DNA of 64,000 nt from Terriglobia bacterium. Its GTDB lineage: Bacteria > Acidobacteriota > Terriglobia > Terriglobales > Acidobacteriaceae. Every line of letters starts with the position of its first letter. Position 1 is the first letter of the stretch. Location of the stretch: contig JAIQET010000008.1 of assembly GCA_020073645.1 (NCBI GenBank), positions 17,735 through 81,734 on the forward strand, written 5' to 3'. The notes beneath the pieces were generated by a model. The model had not been told where the DNA came from and did no database searches. It saw nothing but the letters and a program-made list of their open reading frames with translations. The translations under genes and the position numbers were made by a program. This document shows, in pieces, positions 41,549 through 52,869 of the stretch.

Positions 41549-42244
41549 ATGACAGACGGCACGCTGATTCGGATGGAAAACATCACCAAGGTCTTTTACA
41601 CGGACGAGGTCGAGACCCACGCGCTCTCGGGGGTTCATCTGGAGATCCGCAAGGGTGAGTACGTTTCGATTGCCGGCCCGTCCGGCTCCGGCAAGTCCAC
41701 GCTGCTGGCGCTCATCGGCCTGCTGGATTCCCCGAGCGACGGCACCTACACGCTGAATGAGCATTCGGTGGCGCAACTGAACATCAGCGAACGCTCGCGC
41801 ATCCGCAACCGCGAGATCGGCTTCATCTTCCAGAGCTTCAACCTCATCGGCGATCTCAACGTGTACGAGAACGTCGAACTGCCGCTGACCTATCGCGGTA
41901 TGTCTTCGACCGAGCGCAAGACCCGGGTGCAACAGGCGCTGGAACGCGTGGGCATGAACCACCGCACCAAGCACTACCCGTCGCAGCTTTCCGGAGGTCA
42001 GCAGCAGCGGGTGGCGGTGGCTCGCGCCTTGGCCGGAAGTCCCTCCATCCTGCTGGCCGACGAGCCCACCGGCAACCTGGACTCGCGGAATGCGGAAGCC
42101 GTGATGGACCTGCTCCGCGATCTGCACCGGGAAGGAGCCACCATCTGCATGGTTACTCACGACCCGCGCTTCGCGTCGCACGCCGAGCGCCAGATCCACC
42201 TGTTTGACGGCCGCGTGCTGGAGGAGACGGTCGAGGTGAACTGA
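41549..42244 (+). CDS. ABC transporter ATP-binding protein (MacB/LolD type)
   Basis: A 231-residue ATPase. Walker A GPSGSGKST is at residues 43-51, followed by the Q-loop FIFQSFNLIGDLNVYENVEL, signature LSGGQQQRVAVARAL, Walker [13 protein letters not shown] and the H-loop VTHD. The sequence type (ExxLPLTYRGM) is that of MacB/LolD ATPases, which drive MacB-fold permeases by mechanotransmission rather than by classical pumping. The stop overlaps the start of a remnant permease gene (ATGA). It probably serves the five downstream permeases. Confidence 0.95.
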   Translation: MTDGTLIRMENITKVFYTDEVETHALSGVHLEIRKGEYVSIAGPSGSGKSTLLALIGLLDSPSDGTYTLNEHSVAQLNISERSRIRNREIGFIFQSFNLIGDLNVYENVELPLTYRGMSSTERKTRVQQALERVGMNHRTKHYPSQLSGGQQQRVAVARALAGSPSILLADEPTGNLDSRNAEAVMDLLRDLHREGATICMVTHDPRFASHAERQIHLFDGRVLEETVEVN

Positions 42245-42338
42245 TGGCCACCGTCCTGCAGGACATGCTGGTGGAATTCGTGCCCGCCCGGTGACCACCC
42301 GAGTCGATCCCATGGTGGTAGCTCTTCGTTACGAGTGA
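42244..42338 (+). pseudogene. 95-bp fossil of a sixth MacB-like permease
   Basis: The ATG overlaps the ATPase stop and reads MATVLQDM, like the permease start METLLQDI. It then jumps to LVEFVPAR, which matches the end region LVACFLPAR of the intact permeases, and after a one-base shift reads TTRVDPMVVALRYE and stop, their shared C-terminus. Nearly 2.4 kb have been lost. The true permease start follows six bases later. Confidence 0.8.
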
Positions 42339-42343
42339 ACTTT

Positions 42344-44782
42344 ATGGAAACACTGCTGCAGGACATCCGCTACGCCTTCCGCATTCTGGTGAAGTCGCCC
42401 GGCTTCGCCATCGTGGCGGTGATGACCCTGGCACTCGGCATTGGCGCCAACACCGCCGTCTTCAGCGTGATGAATGCGGTCCTCCTGAATCCCAGCGGCG
42501 TTCCCCATCCCGACAGTGTGGTAGCGCTGCGCACCAGGTATTCCGTGGGAGACCTGCAGAACATCAACATGTCTCCGCCGGATTTCGGGGACGCCGTATC
42601 CGGGAAGGAAGTCTTCACTTCGGCAGCAGTTCTTGACGGCGCAGACTTCAACTACAACGGTGACGCCGCCACACCCGAGCGGCTGACCGGGGCCAAGGTC
42701 TCCTGGCAGTGGTTCGACGTGTTCTGGGCGCGCCCTCTGCTGGGCCGTGTGTTTCGGCCGGAAGAGGATCAGCCCGGCGCAGAGCACGAAGTAGTGCTTT
42801 CCTATCTCACCTGGAAACGCAGGTTCGGTGGCGATCCCGGAATCCTCGGGCGCTCGCTGCTGTTGAACCAGGAGTCCTACCAGGTAGTGGGAGTCATGGG
42901 GCCGGAGTTCAACTGGCCCAACCAGGCGGAACTCTGGGTTCCGATCGGCTTGCCGCTCGGGCGCTATTTCGACAGCAAGTTTCGTTATAACGAGTACCTG
43001 TTCAGCGTGGCGCGCCTGCGTCCCGGAGTCACGCTGGCACGGGCGAATGCCTATCTGCAACTGCGGGCCGCACAACACATCTCCTCCGAGGGCCAGAACA
43101 GTTACGGCCAGGCCTCCGGCTGGGGCATGTTCTGCATGCCATTGGTCCAGTTTGTCGCGGGAGACCTGAACCGACCCTTGCTGGTGCTGCTGGCCGCGGT
43201 GGGAATGGTGTTGCTGATCGCCTGCGCCAACATAGCCGGCCTCCAACTTGCACGCGCCTCGGGCAGGCAACGCGAGGTCTCCATCCAGATTGCGCTCGGC
43301 GCCGGTGGCAGACGCCTGGTGCAGCAGGCGTTGACAGAAAGCCTGCTGCTGGCGGTGGCTGGAGTCCTGTTTGGCCTGGTGGTAGCCAAGAGCGCGATTC
43401 CGCTGTTGCTACTGCTGGCGCCGGAAGGCTTGATGCAGAACGTCCAGGTGCATGCGGGCGGGGTGGTCTTGCTGTTTGTCGCGGCGCTCGGTGGGATATC
43501 TGCTCTGCTATGCGGCGCCGCGCCAGCCTGGCATATGACGCACGTAGCGTTTTACGAGGCGCTGAAGGAAGGCGGGCGCTCGGAGACCTCCAGCCACACC
43601 CGGCAGCGGCTGCGGTCCATTCTGGTGGTGGGTGAGATTGCGCTGGCCATGGTGCTGCTGGTGGGCGCGGGACTTCTGCTGCGCAGCATGCAGCAGCTCG
43701 AACGAGTGGAGACCGGCTTCGATCCCCATGGCCTGATGTCCGCCGCGCTGTCCCTGCCTTCCACTATTTACAAGACCGACGAGCAACAGGCAGCTTTCTT
43801 CGCTGCCGCCGAGGAGCAACTCAAAAACATACCGGGTGTGACCAGCGCTGCCATGGTGGATGCGCTGCCTTTCACCAACAACGGCGGCAGCGCGTCGTTC
43901 GATATCGATGGCCGAACCCTGCCACCCAACGATCCCGGCCCGCATGGCAACATCCGCTTAGTTTCCCCGGAATACTTCAAGACGCTGCGCATCCCGCTCA
44001 TGCGAGGGCGGGTGTTCACGCCGGAGGACCGCCTCAAGACCCAGTTGGTGGCGGTGATCGACGAAACCCTGGCGCGCCAGTATTGGCCGCATGAGGAGCC
44101 GATCGGCCAGCGCATCTATTTCGGCGGGAATTCTCCCCGGATCACCATTGTGGGAGTGGTGCAGCATGCCAAGAGCTCTGCTCTCGAAGCGGATACAACC
44201 GAGGGCTTCTACTTCCTGCCGCAGGCGCAGTCGCCCTTTCGCTCAGCCGCGATCGTAGTGCGGACCAACGGCTCTCATCCGGAGAATCTGGCCGGCGCGA
44301 TGCAGTCTGCTATTCGCGCTGTAGACCCGAACCAGCCGCTCTACGACTTCAAGACTATGGAGCAACGGGTGGATGGCTCGTTGCTGGGCCGCCGTTTCCT
44401 GGTGATCCTGTTGTCGGTCTTCGCCGGGCTGGCATTGTTGCTTGCGGCGCTCGGACTCTACGGCGTAATCACGTACACCGTCCGGCTGCGCACCCGCGAA
44501 CTCGGCATTCGCATGGCGCTCGGTGCGCAGCCGGCGGATGTTCTGCGCCTGGTTCTGGGCAAGGGTGCGCGTTTGGCCGCCGTCGGACTGGTCCTGGGCG
44601 TGATCGCTACGTTCGCCCTTGGGCGCACGCTGTCGAGCTTGCTTTTCCAGGTAAGCCTGTTCAACCCAATCACGCTGGTGCTGACTTCCCTGGTGCTGGC
44701 CTCCACCGTTCTGTTCGCGAGTTACCTGCCCGCGCGTCGCGCCGCGAAGGTCGATCCCGTGGTGGCTTTGCGCTACGAGTGA
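42344..44782 (+). CDS. MacB/FtsX-type permease 1 (acidobacterial duplicated permease)
   Basis: The 812-residue protein has an N-terminal helix ([20 protein letters not shown]), a first MacB periplasmic core (about 50-240), an FtsX unit (about 280-410, [20 protein letters not shown]), a second core (about 430-650) and a second FtsX unit (about 690-812, [20 protein letters not shown]). It ends in DPVVALRYE. This doubled MacB layout is abundant in Acidobacteria. Such permeases pair with a MacB-type ATPase and export or signal from the periplasm; substrates are not known. Start: ATG at 42344, because [10 protein letters not shown] is shared with the other copies. Confidence 0.92.
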   Translation: METLLQDIRYAFRILVKSPGFAIVAVMTLALGIGANTAVFSVMNAVLLNPSGVPHPDSVVALRTRYSVGDLQNINMSPPDFGDAVSGKEVFTSAAVLDGADFNYNGDAATPERLTGAKVSWQWFDVFWARPLLGRVFRPEEDQPGAEHEVVLSYLTWKRRFGGDPGILGRSLLLNQESYQVVGVMGPEFNWPNQAELWVPIGLPLGRYFDSKFRYNEYLFSVARLRPGVTLARANAYLQLRAAQHISSEGQNSYGQASGWGMFCMPLVQFVAGDLNRPLLVLLAAVGMVLLIACANIAGLQLARASGRQREVSIQIALGAGGRRLVQQALTESLLLAVAGVLFGLVVAKSAIPLLLLLAPEGLMQNVQVHAGGVVLLFVAALGGISALLCGAAPAWHMTHVAFYEALKEGGRSETSSHTRQRLRSILVVGEIALAMVLLVGAGLLLRSMQQLERVETGFDPHGLMSAALSLPSTIYKTDEQQAAFFAAAEEQLKNIPGVTSAAMVDALPFTNNGGSASFDIDGRTLPPNDPGPHGNIRLVSPEYFKTLRIPLMRGRVFTPEDRLKTQLVAVIDETLARQYWPHEEPIGQRIYFGGNSPRITIVGVVQHAKSSALEADTTEGFYFLPQAQSPFRSAAIVVRTNGSHPENLAGAMQSAIRAVDPNQPLYDFKTMEQRVDGSLLGRRFLVILLSVFAGLALLLAALGLYGVITYTVRLRTRELGIRMALGAQPADVLRLVLGKGARLAAVGLVLGVIATFALGRTLSSLLFQVSLFNPITLVLTSLVLASTVLFASYLPARRAAKVDPVVALRYE

Positions 44783-44786
44783 GCCT

Positions 44787-47237
44787 ATGGAACCTCTACT
44801 CCAGGACATCCGCTACGGCTTCCGCATGCTGCGGAAAACCCCGGGCTTCACGCTGGTGGCCGTGATCACCCTGGCGCTGGGCATTGGGGCGAATGTCGCG
44901 ATCTTCAGCTTTGTGGATGAGATGTGGCTGCGGCCTTTCCCGGTACGCGATGCTGGACGTCTGGTGCGCATTTTTACCAGCAATCCCAGCAGTAAGGGAG
45001 AGGTCGAACGGGGTTGGAATTCGTACCCGGACTTCGCCGACCTGCGCACCAGTGCCAAGACGCTCTCTGGAGTAGCGCTGCTCGAGCGCCGTGGCGCCCT
45101 GTACGACGATGGCGTGCAGAACAACCTGGTGACCGCAGCAGTTCTCTCTGACAACTTTTTCGATGTTCTCCAGCCGTTGCCCGCCTTGGGAAGAACTTTT
45201 ACTGAAAACGAACTCAAAAGCCCGCAGGCATTGCCGGTCATACTCAGCTATCCGTTCTGGCGCCGCCAGTTCGGAGGCGACGTTTCGCTGGTCGGGCGGA
45301 CCATCGTGGTAGACCGGCAGCAGGTTGCGGTGGTCGGCATCCTGCCGCGCGGATTTCGGGGCACCGAAGCTATGCAGGTGCCAGACCTGTGGATCCCCAT
45401 GACCACGTGGGGGCAGCTTGTCCCCGGCGAGCAGCAGCACAGGCTGGTATCCCGGGGCTTCCGCGACTACGAGTTGTTCGGGCGATTGGGGCCGGGCGTA
45501 ACTCTGCAACAGGCCGGACTGGAACTCGCGGCTGTGGCGAACGCGCTGGCGCAAAGTTATCCGGATACGAACGCCGGCCGGAAGATGACCGTGGTGCCGG
45601 AAACCGAGACACGCGGGGACTGGACCGCCAAGGTCGGACTGGTGCTGCTGGGGATCGCGGCGCTGGTGCTGCTGATTGCCTGTGCCAACGTTGCCAGCCT
45701 GCTGCTCGCACGCGCCGAGCACCGTCGCAAGGAAATTGCCACCCGCGTGGCCTTGGGTGCGGTTCCCGGACAGATCGTGCGCCAGTTGCTGACCGAGACC
45801 ATGTTGCTGACCGTTCTGGGGACAGCGGCGGCGCTGGTTTTCGGCAACCTTGTGCTCCAGTTGCTTCCTGCGCTGCTGCCGCAAACCAGCGTTCCTTCGG
45901 GAGTTGATGCTTACCTGAGCCTACGTGGGTTCTTGTTCGCGATGGTCATCGCGGTGGTCTCGTTATTTGTCTTCGGACTTGCGCCGGCTTTGCAGGCGTC
46001 CCACGTGGCTCCAGCGCTGGCCCTCAAGCAACTTGGTGCGACCGGCGTCGCGACGCGGAGGCCGCTTCGGAGCGTGTTGGTGGTGGCCCAGGTGGCCCTG
46101 TCGGCAGTCATGGTCGTGAGCGCGGGATTGCTGGTGCGTTCAGTGCTGAACGCGCTCAACTCGGACCCGGGTTTCAATGCCCACCAGAACATGCTGGTCT
46201 TGGAACTTGTGCCGGGTTTCGGCACCCGGAGTTCGCAGGAAAGCCTGGCGTTTGTACGCGAGGCGCGGCGGCGCTTGGAGGCCCTGCCGGGTGTGACAGC
46301 CACCAGCATCGCCATGCGGTTTCCCTTTGGTATGAGCGGCAGTGGCGCGACCCGCAAGGTCTTTATTCCGGAATTGGGGACTGCCGACCGTGAAGGTGTC
46401 ACCATCAATTTTGATCCCGTCGGCGATGGTTTCTTCAGCGTGCTGGGGACACGAATTCTGCGAGGTCGTGCCATCGAGGCCCACGATCTCGAGACCGGCG
46501 CTCACGTGACGGTCGTTAACCAGCAGATGGCCCGCCGCTTCTGGCCGAATGGCGACGCGGTGGGAAAACGCATTCGCTTGGACAAACTGGATGGCGCTGA
46601 GTACCAGGTGATCGGCGTCGCCGAGGTCAGCAAGTACAACGACTACCAGGAAGATCCCATGCCGTTTCTCTACGTTCCCATGGAGAGTGACGACTACAGC
46701 GAACTGGCGCTCGCGGTGAGCACCGGAATCGACCCAGGGACGCTGGCTATGACTGTGCGGCGCACGCTGCGCGATATCAATCGCGAGGTGCCGATCCTCG
46801 GAATGCTCACCTGGCGAGACCAGATTCGCGAGGCGCTCTACGAACAAAGGATGACCGCACGGCTGATCGTGGCTTTGGGTGGGTTGGGTCTGCTGCTGGC
46901 TGCGGTAGGCATCTACGGGCTCATGGCGTTTCTAGTGGCGCGGCGTACCCAGGAAATCGGAATCCGCCTGGCGCTGGGGGCACAGCGCAGCGCGATTCTC
47001 CGGCTGGTGATGCGACACGCGCTTGGACTAACTGCGGTTGGGCTGGCAGCCGGGATTCTGGGTTCGATCGCTGCCACCCGCGCGTTGCGTAGCTTCTTAT
47101 TCGGTGTGGCACCCACGGACGTGCTGGTCTTCGTGGGTGCGATTACGGTTCTAGTGGTGGTGACGTTTGCGGCGACGCTGGTGCCTGCAATGAGGGCCAT
47201 CCGCGTCGATCCCATGGTGGCGCTGCGCTACGAGTGA
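44787..47237 (+). CDS. MacB/FtsX-type permease 2
   Basis: The 816-residue protein has the doubled MacB core/FtsX layout described for permease 1. Differences lie mainly in the periplasmic cores: the first core is shifted ([20 protein letters not shown]) and has a short insert after FYDDG-type loops. Membrane segments are near residues 20-40, 280-310, 335-360, 375-405 and three at the C-terminal end ([40 protein letters not shown] and [20 protein letters not shown]). It starts four bases after the previous stop, so translation is probably coupled. The C-terminus is [11 protein letters not shown]. Confidence 0.92.
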   Translation: MEPLLQDIRYGFRMLRKTPGFTLVAVITLALGIGANVAIFSFVDEMWLRPFPVRDAGRLVRIFTSNPSSKGEVERGWNSYPDFADLRTSAKTLSGVALLERRGALYDDGVQNNLVTAAVLSDNFFDVLQPLPALGRTFTENELKSPQALPVILSYPFWRRQFGGDVSLVGRTIVVDRQQVAVVGILPRGFRGTEAMQVPDLWIPMTTWGQLVPGEQQHRLVSRGFRDYELFGRLGPGVTLQQAGLELAAVANALAQSYPDTNAGRKMTVVPETETRGDWTAKVGLVLLGIAALVLLIACANVASLLLARAEHRRKEIATRVALGAVPGQIVRQLLTETMLLTVLGTAAALVFGNLVLQLLPALLPQTSVPSGVDAYLSLRGFLFAMVIAVVSLFVFGLAPALQASHVAPALALKQLGATGVATRRPLRSVLVVAQVALSAVMVVSAGLLVRSVLNALNSDPGFNAHQNMLVLELVPGFGTRSSQESLAFVREARRRLEALPGVTATSIAMRFPFGMSGSGATRKVFIPELGTADREGVTINFDPVGDGFFSVLGTRILRGRAIEAHDLETGAHVTVVNQQMARRFWPNGDAVGKRIRLDKLDGAEYQVIGVAEVSKYNDYQEDPMPFLYVPMESDDYSELALAVSTGIDPGTLAMTVRRTLRDINREVPILGMLTWRDQIREALYEQRMTARLIVALGGLGLLLAAVGIYGLMAFLVARRTQEIGIRLALGAQRSAILRLVMRHALGLTAVGLAAGILGSIAATRALRSFLFGVAPTDVLVFVGAITVLVVVTFAATLVPAMRAIRVDPMVALRYE

Positions 47238-47240
47238 AAA

Positions 47241-49694
47241 ATGATGAATGGGTTCATACAAGACTTGCGTTATGCGTTCCGCTTATTACGGAAGAGGCCC
47301 GGCTTCTCGGCGGTTGCGATCCTGACGCTCACGCTCGGCATCGGCGCGACTACGGCCATTTTCAGCGTCGTGTATGGCGTGCTGCTGCGTCCCCTTCCAT
47401 ACGAGAGACCGGACCAGATCGTGGATTTGCGGGAAGTCAATGCGCAGGGCCACCTCATGCAATTCGCAGATCCGAACTTTGAAGATGTGCGCGCGCAAAG
47501 CCGTTCTCTCCAGGCTCTCGCGGAATATAATGCCTGGACCTCACCAGTTTCGGGTGGCGCGCAGCCAACGCGCAGCATGCTCGCGGCTGTCTCCAAGGAC
47601 TTCTTCCCGGTGATGAGAGTTCAGCCCGTTCGAGGCCGCAGCTTCTTGCCGGAAGATCAGCGTTTCGGCGCGGCTCCAGTGGCGCTGGTAAGTTACGGAT
47701 ACTGGCAGCAATTTTTGGGCGGAACTGCGGACCTGTCGGCGATCAAGCTAACCATTGAGAACCATTCTGCGTCGGTGATCGGCGTGCTTCCGCCCGCGTT
47801 CGACTTTCCATCCAACAGCGAAATCTGGGTGCCACGGGAGCTGTACGAGGAGTTGCCGAGCCGCACCGCTCACAACTGGCAGGTGGTTGGGCGCCTTCGG
47901 GACGGTGTATCGCTTGCTCAGGCCCGCAGCGAGCTGACAACGATCGCCCAGCGGCTGAAGGAGCAGTACGGACAGGACACGATGATGATGAGTGTCTCCA
48001 TCGTGCCGCTGCGCGATGCTCTGACCGGCAGCGTTCGCCAAGGCTTGGCAATTCTTCTGGGTGCCGTAGTTTTTCTGTTGCTGATCGCATGCGCGAATGT
48101 CGCCAATCTTCTGCTCGCGCAGGGAGCAGCCCGACAGAAAGAGATCGCCATCCGGACCGCCGTGGGAGCCGAGCGCAGCCGGCTCATTCGCCAGTTTCTC
48201 ACCGAGGCTTTGTTGCTCTCCTGGACAGGCGGGGTGCTTGGCGTGATTGCCGCCGTCTGGGGAGTTCGTGCTCTGCTTGCCGTCGCGCCTCACATGCTCC
48301 CCCGGCTGGAAGAAATATCGATCAACTTGCCAATGCTGTTCTTCGCAATGTCGATTGCGTGTCTGGTGGCGGTCGGGCTGGGCGTGGTGACTGCGGTTCG
48401 CGCCACCTCGCATGATGTGCAGCATTTCCTCGAAGGAACACGCTCGGGCACTTCCCGCGGAGGGGCGCAGCGCGCCAGCAGAACGATCATCGCCGGCCAA
48501 GTCGCAATTACGCTGGTTCTGCTGGTGGGTGCCGGGCTTCTCGGACGAAGTCTGCTGCGCGTGCTTTCCGTAGACCCCGGATTCCGTGCGGAACACGCTT
48601 TGGCCATGGATCTGGCGCTCACCTCCCCCGAGCACGACACCGACAAAGTTCAGCGTTTGCAGTTTCTAGATAAGTTGTTCTCCCGCCTGCGGGGCATTCC
48701 GGGCGTGGAAGAGGTCGGCGGCACCAGTGACTTGCCGCTCACCCAGGGCCTTTCTGACGGCACCTACGTCCTCATGAATCCGGGCGAGGAAGCTCCCACC
48801 GACATGAAGACGCTCGAACAGATGTTTCATGATCCCAACCGCACCGGCGACGCGGACTACGCTTCGGCAGACGGAGGCTATTTCCGCACGCTCGAAATCC
48901 CGCTTGTGCGCGGTCGCTTGTTCAACGACACCGACACAATGAACTCGCCGCACGTAGCCTTGATCAGCCAATCGCTGGCCAAGGAAAAGTGGCCCAACCA
49001 GGATCCACTTGGCCACCAGATCGAGTTCGGCAACATGGACGGCGACCTTCGGCTCTTAACCGTGGTGGGAGTCGTCGGAGATGTGCATACCGCCGCTCTG
49101 GAACGCCCCGCCCGGCCGACCATTTACGTGGATTTTGCCCAGCGGCCACAGAGCACGGCGAACTTCGCGGTCGTCATCCGCACGGCGGCTGACCCAGCAG
49201 CCGTGATCGCGACGGCTCGCCAGATTGTCCGTGAGCTTGATCCTGATATTCCTCCGAAGTTTGAAACCTTCGATCAGGTTGTGTCCGCGTCCCTGAGCGC
49301 CAGGCGTTTCAATTTGCTGCTGGTGGGAATCTTCGCGGCAGCAGCTCTGCTACTCGCTATTGCGGGCATTTACGGAGTGACGGCTTATTCGGTCACGCGG
49401 CGCACCAGTGAAATCGGGGTTCGCATGGCCCTGGGCGCCACCCCGGCCGGGGTTTTGCGCCTGGTTTTGGGACAAGGGATGCTGGTGATTTCAGCCGGCG
49501 TGATTGCCGGTCTCCTCGGCTCGCTGGCCCTGACTCGCACCATGAATTCGCTGCTATTCGGCTTGACCGCAACTGACCCAATAACGTTTGCTGCGGTCGC
49601 TGTGTTGTTGATTCTGGTAGCGCTGGTCGCCTGTTACATCCCCGCACGCCGCGCCGCCAAAGTCGATCCCATGGTCGCCCTGAGGTACGAGTGA
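47241..49694 (+). CDS. MacB/FtsX-type permease 3
   Basis: The 817-residue protein is the most divergent of the set at its N-terminus ([20 protein letters not shown]) but keeps the doubled core/FtsX order. The first core contains [20 protein letters not shown] and the second [20 protein letters not shown], neither of which is shared with the neighbours, suggesting a different ligand. It starts three bases after the previous stop; its own stop overlaps the next start (ATGA type). The terminal residues are [11 protein letters not shown]. Confidence 0.92.
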   Translation: MMNGFIQDLRYAFRLLRKRPGFSAVAILTLTLGIGATTAIFSVVYGVLLRPLPYERPDQIVDLREVNAQGHLMQFADPNFEDVRAQSRSLQALAEYNAWTSPVSGGAQPTRSMLAAVSKDFFPVMRVQPVRGRSFLPEDQRFGAAPVALVSYGYWQQFLGGTADLSAIKLTIENHSASVIGVLPPAFDFPSNSEIWVPRELYEELPSRTAHNWQVVGRLRDGVSLAQARSELTTIAQRLKEQYGQDTMMMSVSIVPLRDALTGSVRQGLAILLGAVVFLLLIACANVANLLLAQGAARQKEIAIRTAVGAERSRLIRQFLTEALLLSWTGGVLGVIAAVWGVRALLAVAPHMLPRLEEISINLPMLFFAMSIACLVAVGLGVVTAVRATSHDVQHFLEGTRSGTSRGGAQRASRTIIAGQVAITLVLLVGAGLLGRSLLRVLSVDPGFRAEHALAMDLALTSPEHDTDKVQRLQFLDKLFSRLRGIPGVEEVGGTSDLPLTQGLSDGTYVLMNPGEEAPTDMKTLEQMFHDPNRTGDADYASADGGYFRTLEIPLVRGRLFNDTDTMNSPHVALISQSLAKEKWPNQDPLGHQIEFGNMDGDLRLLTVVGVVGDVHTAALERPARPTIYVDFAQRPQSTANFAVVIRTAADPAAVIATARQIVRELDPDIPPKFETFDQVVSASLSARRFNLLLVGIFAAAALLLAIAGIYGVTAYSVTRRTSEIGVRMALGATPAGVLRLVLGQGMLVISAGVIAGLLGSLALTRTMNSLLFGLTATDPITFAAVAVLLILVALVACYIPARRAAKVDPMVALRYE

Positions 49695-52120
49695 TGGAAA
49701 CTCTGCTGCAAGACATTCGCTACGGCTTCCGCATGCTGCGGAAGTCCCCAGGCTTCACGGCGGTGGCGGTGATCACGCTAGCCCTGGGCATTGGCGCCAA
49801 CACCGCCATCTTCAGTGTGGTGCAGGCGGTGCTTCTGAAGAGTCTGCCGTATCCCAGCCCCGACCGGTTGATGGTGCTCGGCGAGTATCAGAAGCATACC
49901 GGGCAATCAAGTGTCGCCTGGCCGAACTTCCTGGATTGGCGCCAGCAGAGCCGCGCGTTCGAAGCCATGGCCGCGGTCCGCACCGACAGCCGGAATCTCA
50001 CAGGAGTCGGCGAACCCCTCTTATTGCGAGCGGGGGAGGTATCCGCCCCATTTTTCCCGATGCTGGGAGCTAAGACCATCTTCGGCCGCACGTTCACCGA
50101 AGCCGAGGACCAGCCAGCTGCGCAGCCGACCGCAGTGCTGGGCTACGAATTCTGGCGCAACCGGCTTGGCGGTGACGCGTCAGTTCAGGGCCACGAACTG
50201 ACCATTGATGGCGTGCCTTTCACCGTGGTTGGCGTGCTGCCGCCGGGTTTCAAGTTCTTTCAGCAGAACATTGATTTGTACATTCCGGTCGGACTGAACG
50301 GCAACAACCCAATCTGGCAGGACCGTGGAAACCATCCCGGTCTGCGGGTAATCGCCCGATTGAAAGACGGCACCTCCCAATCGGCGGCACAGAGCGACAT
50401 GGACACGATCATGGGGAGGCTGGAACAGCAGTATCCCCAGTCCAACAGCGGGGAAGGGGCGAAGATCGTCTCGCTGTACAAGTACCGCTTCGCCGACATT
50501 GCGCCGGTTCTCTACACGTTGCTTGCCGCAGTGGTATGCGTGCTTCTGATCGGGTGTGCCAATGTGGCCAATCTGCTGCAGGCCCGTGCCATTGCACGTC
50601 ACAGGGAATTCGCGATTCGCTCGGCGGTGGGCGCTCCGCGGTTCCGGATCGTGCGTCAAATGCTGACCGAAAGCGTGCTGCTAGGGTGGATGGGCGGCGC
50701 TTTGGGCCTTTTGCTGGCGCCCTGGGCGATCGCGACGTTGGTGCGGTTTGCTCCCCAGGATGTTCCTAGGCTGGCGGAGACCCGCATCGACAGTGGCGTA
50801 TTGCTGTTTACCTTCGGAATCTCGATTCTGAGCGGGCTGGTGTTTGGCGGTGCACCCGCGTTCCAGTCTTCACGATCGAACCTGAACACGGTTTTGAAGG
50901 AGAGCGGTCTTACGGCCACGGGCACCCGCTCGCGCCAACTGTTGCGTTCTGGACTCTTCGTGGCGGAAGTCGCACTGGCGCTGCTGTTACTGGTGCCCTG
51001 CGGGCTGCTGTTGCGTAGCCTGGTCAAAGCCCAAGCCGTGAATCCTGGTTTCAGCAGCGATCATGTGCTGGCATTCGATGTGATGCTTCCCTCCAGGCAG
51101 TATCCCAGGGGGAACGAACGGCGAGAGATCTTTTTCCGACAAGCGCTGGAGACGATCCGAAGACTGCCCGGAGTCGTGTCGGCTGGTGCCGTCCTGTGTC
51201 CGCCCTCGGCTGGGCAATGCTGGGGCTCGGTCTACGAGCTTTCCGATCGTCCGATCCCAAAGCAGTCCGAGCTGCCGCATTCGGTTTTCAACCTGGCTGA
51301 CGCTGATTATTTCCGAACTATGAAAATTTCGCTGAATGAAGGCCGATACTTTGACAGCGGAGACACGGCAAAATCGCCTCCAGTGGCCATCGTGAATCGG
51401 ACCTTTGCTCGCACCTGGTGGCCGCATGAGAGCGCCGTGGGCAAACGCGTCAAGCAGGGATTTCCTCAGGATCCGTCGCCGTATCGCGAGATCGTTGGCG
51501 TGGTGGACGACGTGAAGCAGGATGGTCCCGATGCTCAGCAGCAGCCTGAGGTTTACCAGCCGCTCGCCCAGACTCCTCCCGCGGCTATGACTTTGGTCGC
51601 CCGAACGGTGGGCAACCCGATGGATTTTGCCAAGACCGCCGAAGACGCGATTCATTCCGTGGACGACAAGCTGCCCGTCTCGGCGATACAGCCGATGACG
51701 CAGTACCTGAGCGAATCGCTCGCCGAAAGGAAGTTTTCCACTCTCCTGCTGAATCTGTTCGGAGCGCTGGCCGTGTTGCTGGCGGCAGTCGGGATCTATG
51801 GCGTGGTGGCGTATTCGGTCGCCCAGCGTACCCACGAAATTGGAATTCGGATGGCGCTGGGGGCGCGGCAGACAGACGTGCTGCGCATGGTAGTGAGCGG
51901 CGGGATGCGTCTCATGGCGGTGGGCATCGGGATCGGGCTGCTGTGCACTCTGGCGGTTACGCGCCTGCTGGCAAGCCTGTTGTTCGGGGTAACGGCCAAA
52001 GATCCGCTGACCTTCGCGAGTGTGGTGGCGTTGCTGGCAACAGTCGTACTGGTGGCGTGCCTGGTCCCGGCGCGGCGAGCCGCGAAGGTCGATCCCATGG
52101 TGGCCCTGCGATACGAGTGA
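49694..52120 (+). CDS. MacB/FtsX-type permease 4
   Basis: The 808-residue protein starts at the ATG overlapping the TGA of permease 3, with [20 protein letters not shown] almost identical in DNA to the start of permeases 1 and 2. It has FtsX helices such as [20 protein letters not shown] and [20 protein letters not shown]. The second periplasmic core has a Cys pair ([10 protein letters not shown]), absent in the others, which could form a disulfide. It ends in [11 protein letters not shown], 12 bp before the second ATPase gene. Confidence 0.92.
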   Translation: METLLQDIRYGFRMLRKSPGFTAVAVITLALGIGANTAIFSVVQAVLLKSLPYPSPDRLMVLGEYQKHTGQSSVAWPNFLDWRQQSRAFEAMAAVRTDSRNLTGVGEPLLLRAGEVSAPFFPMLGAKTIFGRTFTEAEDQPAAQPTAVLGYEFWRNRLGGDASVQGHELTIDGVPFTVVGVLPPGFKFFQQNIDLYIPVGLNGNNPIWQDRGNHPGLRVIARLKDGTSQSAAQSDMDTIMGRLEQQYPQSNSGEGAKIVSLYKYRFADIAPVLYTLLAAVVCVLLIGCANVANLLQARAIARHREFAIRSAVGAPRFRIVRQMLTESVLLGWMGGALGLLLAPWAIATLVRFAPQDVPRLAETRIDSGVLLFTFGISILSGLVFGGAPAFQSSRSNLNTVLKESGLTATGTRSRQLLRSGLFVAEVALALLLLVPCGLLLRSLVKAQAVNPGFSSDHVLAFDVMLPSRQYPRGNERREIFFRQALETIRRLPGVVSAGAVLCPPSAGQCWGSVYELSDRPIPKQSELPHSVFNLADADYFRTMKISLNEGRYFDSGDTAKSPPVAIVNRTFARTWWPHESAVGKRVKQGFPQDPSPYREIVGVVDDVKQDGPDAQQQPEVYQPLAQTPPAAMTLVARTVGNPMDFAKTAEDAIHSVDDKLPVSAIQPMTQYLSESLAERKFSTLLLNLFGALAVLLAAVGIYGVVAYSVAQRTHEIGIRMALGARQTDVLRMVVSGGMRLMAVGIGIGLLCTLAVTRLLASLLFGVTAKDPLTFASVVALLATVVLVACLVPARRAAKVDPMVALRYE

Positions 52121-52132
52121 GGAGAGACACGA

Positions 52133-52864
52133 ATGATTCAACTGCGGAACATCGAACGGCTCTATAAAACCGGCGCGGGCGCAACCTATGTGCTCCGCCG
52201 CATCAACCTCGAGATCCGCGCGGGCGATTTCGTCACCATCATGGGCCCGTCCGGGGCAGGGAAGTCCACCCTGCTCAGCATTCTCGGTATGCTTGACGAC
52301 GGCTGGACCGGCGAGTACCACTTCCTGGATCACGCCGTCCACAAGCTCGACCGCAAGAAGCGCGCCGACCTCAATCGTCAGTACGTCGGCTTCGTGTTCC
52401 AGAGCTATCACCTGCTCGACAATCTTACGGTGTACGAGAACCTCGACGTGCCGCTTTCCTACCGCAATATCGGGCGCTCGCAGCGCGCCAGCATGGTGGC
52501 TGAGGTTCTGGACCGCTTCCAAATCGTCGGGAAAAAAGACCTGTATCCCAGCCAGCTTTCCGGCGGACAGCAGCAACTGGTGGGTGTGGCCCGGGCGGTG
52601 GTGGGGAATCCAAAGCTGATTCTTGCTGATGAGCCCACCGGCAATCTCCACTCCAGCCAGGCCAAGGAAATCATGGAGCTGTTCAAGCGGCTGAACGACC
52701 AGGGCACGACCATCGTGCAGGTGACGCATTCGGAAGTAAACGCCGGCTACGGAAACCGCACCATCCAGTTGTTCGATGGCTGGATTACCAACGACCCGAA
52801 AAATTCGGCAGCGGCCGCTGGCGCCAAGAACACGCCCGCCATCGCCGCCCAGCCGCAGGGGTAA
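52133..52864 (+). CDS. Second ABC ATP-binding protein (MacB/LolD type), unusual signature
   Basis: The 243-residue ATPase has Walker [10 protein letters not shown] at residues 38-46, Q-loop [20 protein letters not shown], Walker [13 protein letters not shown] and H-loop VTHSE. The signature reads [14 protein letters not shown], in which the usual Arg and Ala of QQQRVAVARA are Leu and Gly, and the D-loop has His in place of Asp. It may hydrolyse ATP poorly or differ in dimer control. An Ala/Pro-rich tail of 25 residues follows. GGAGAG precedes the ATG. It lies between permeases 4 and 5. Confidence 0.92.
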   Translation: MIQLRNIERLYKTGAGATYVLRRINLEIRAGDFVTIMGPSGAGKSTLLSILGMLDDGWTGEYHFLDHAVHKLDRKKRADLNRQYVGFVFQSYHLLDNLTVYENLDVPLSYRNIGRSQRASMVAEVLDRFQIVGKKDLYPSQLSGGQQQLVGVARAVVGNPKLILADEPTGNLHSSQAKEIMELFKRLNDQGTTIVQVTHSEVNAGYGNRTIQLFDGWITNDPKNSAAAAGAKNTPAIAAQPQG

Positions 52865-52869
52865 ACGAC

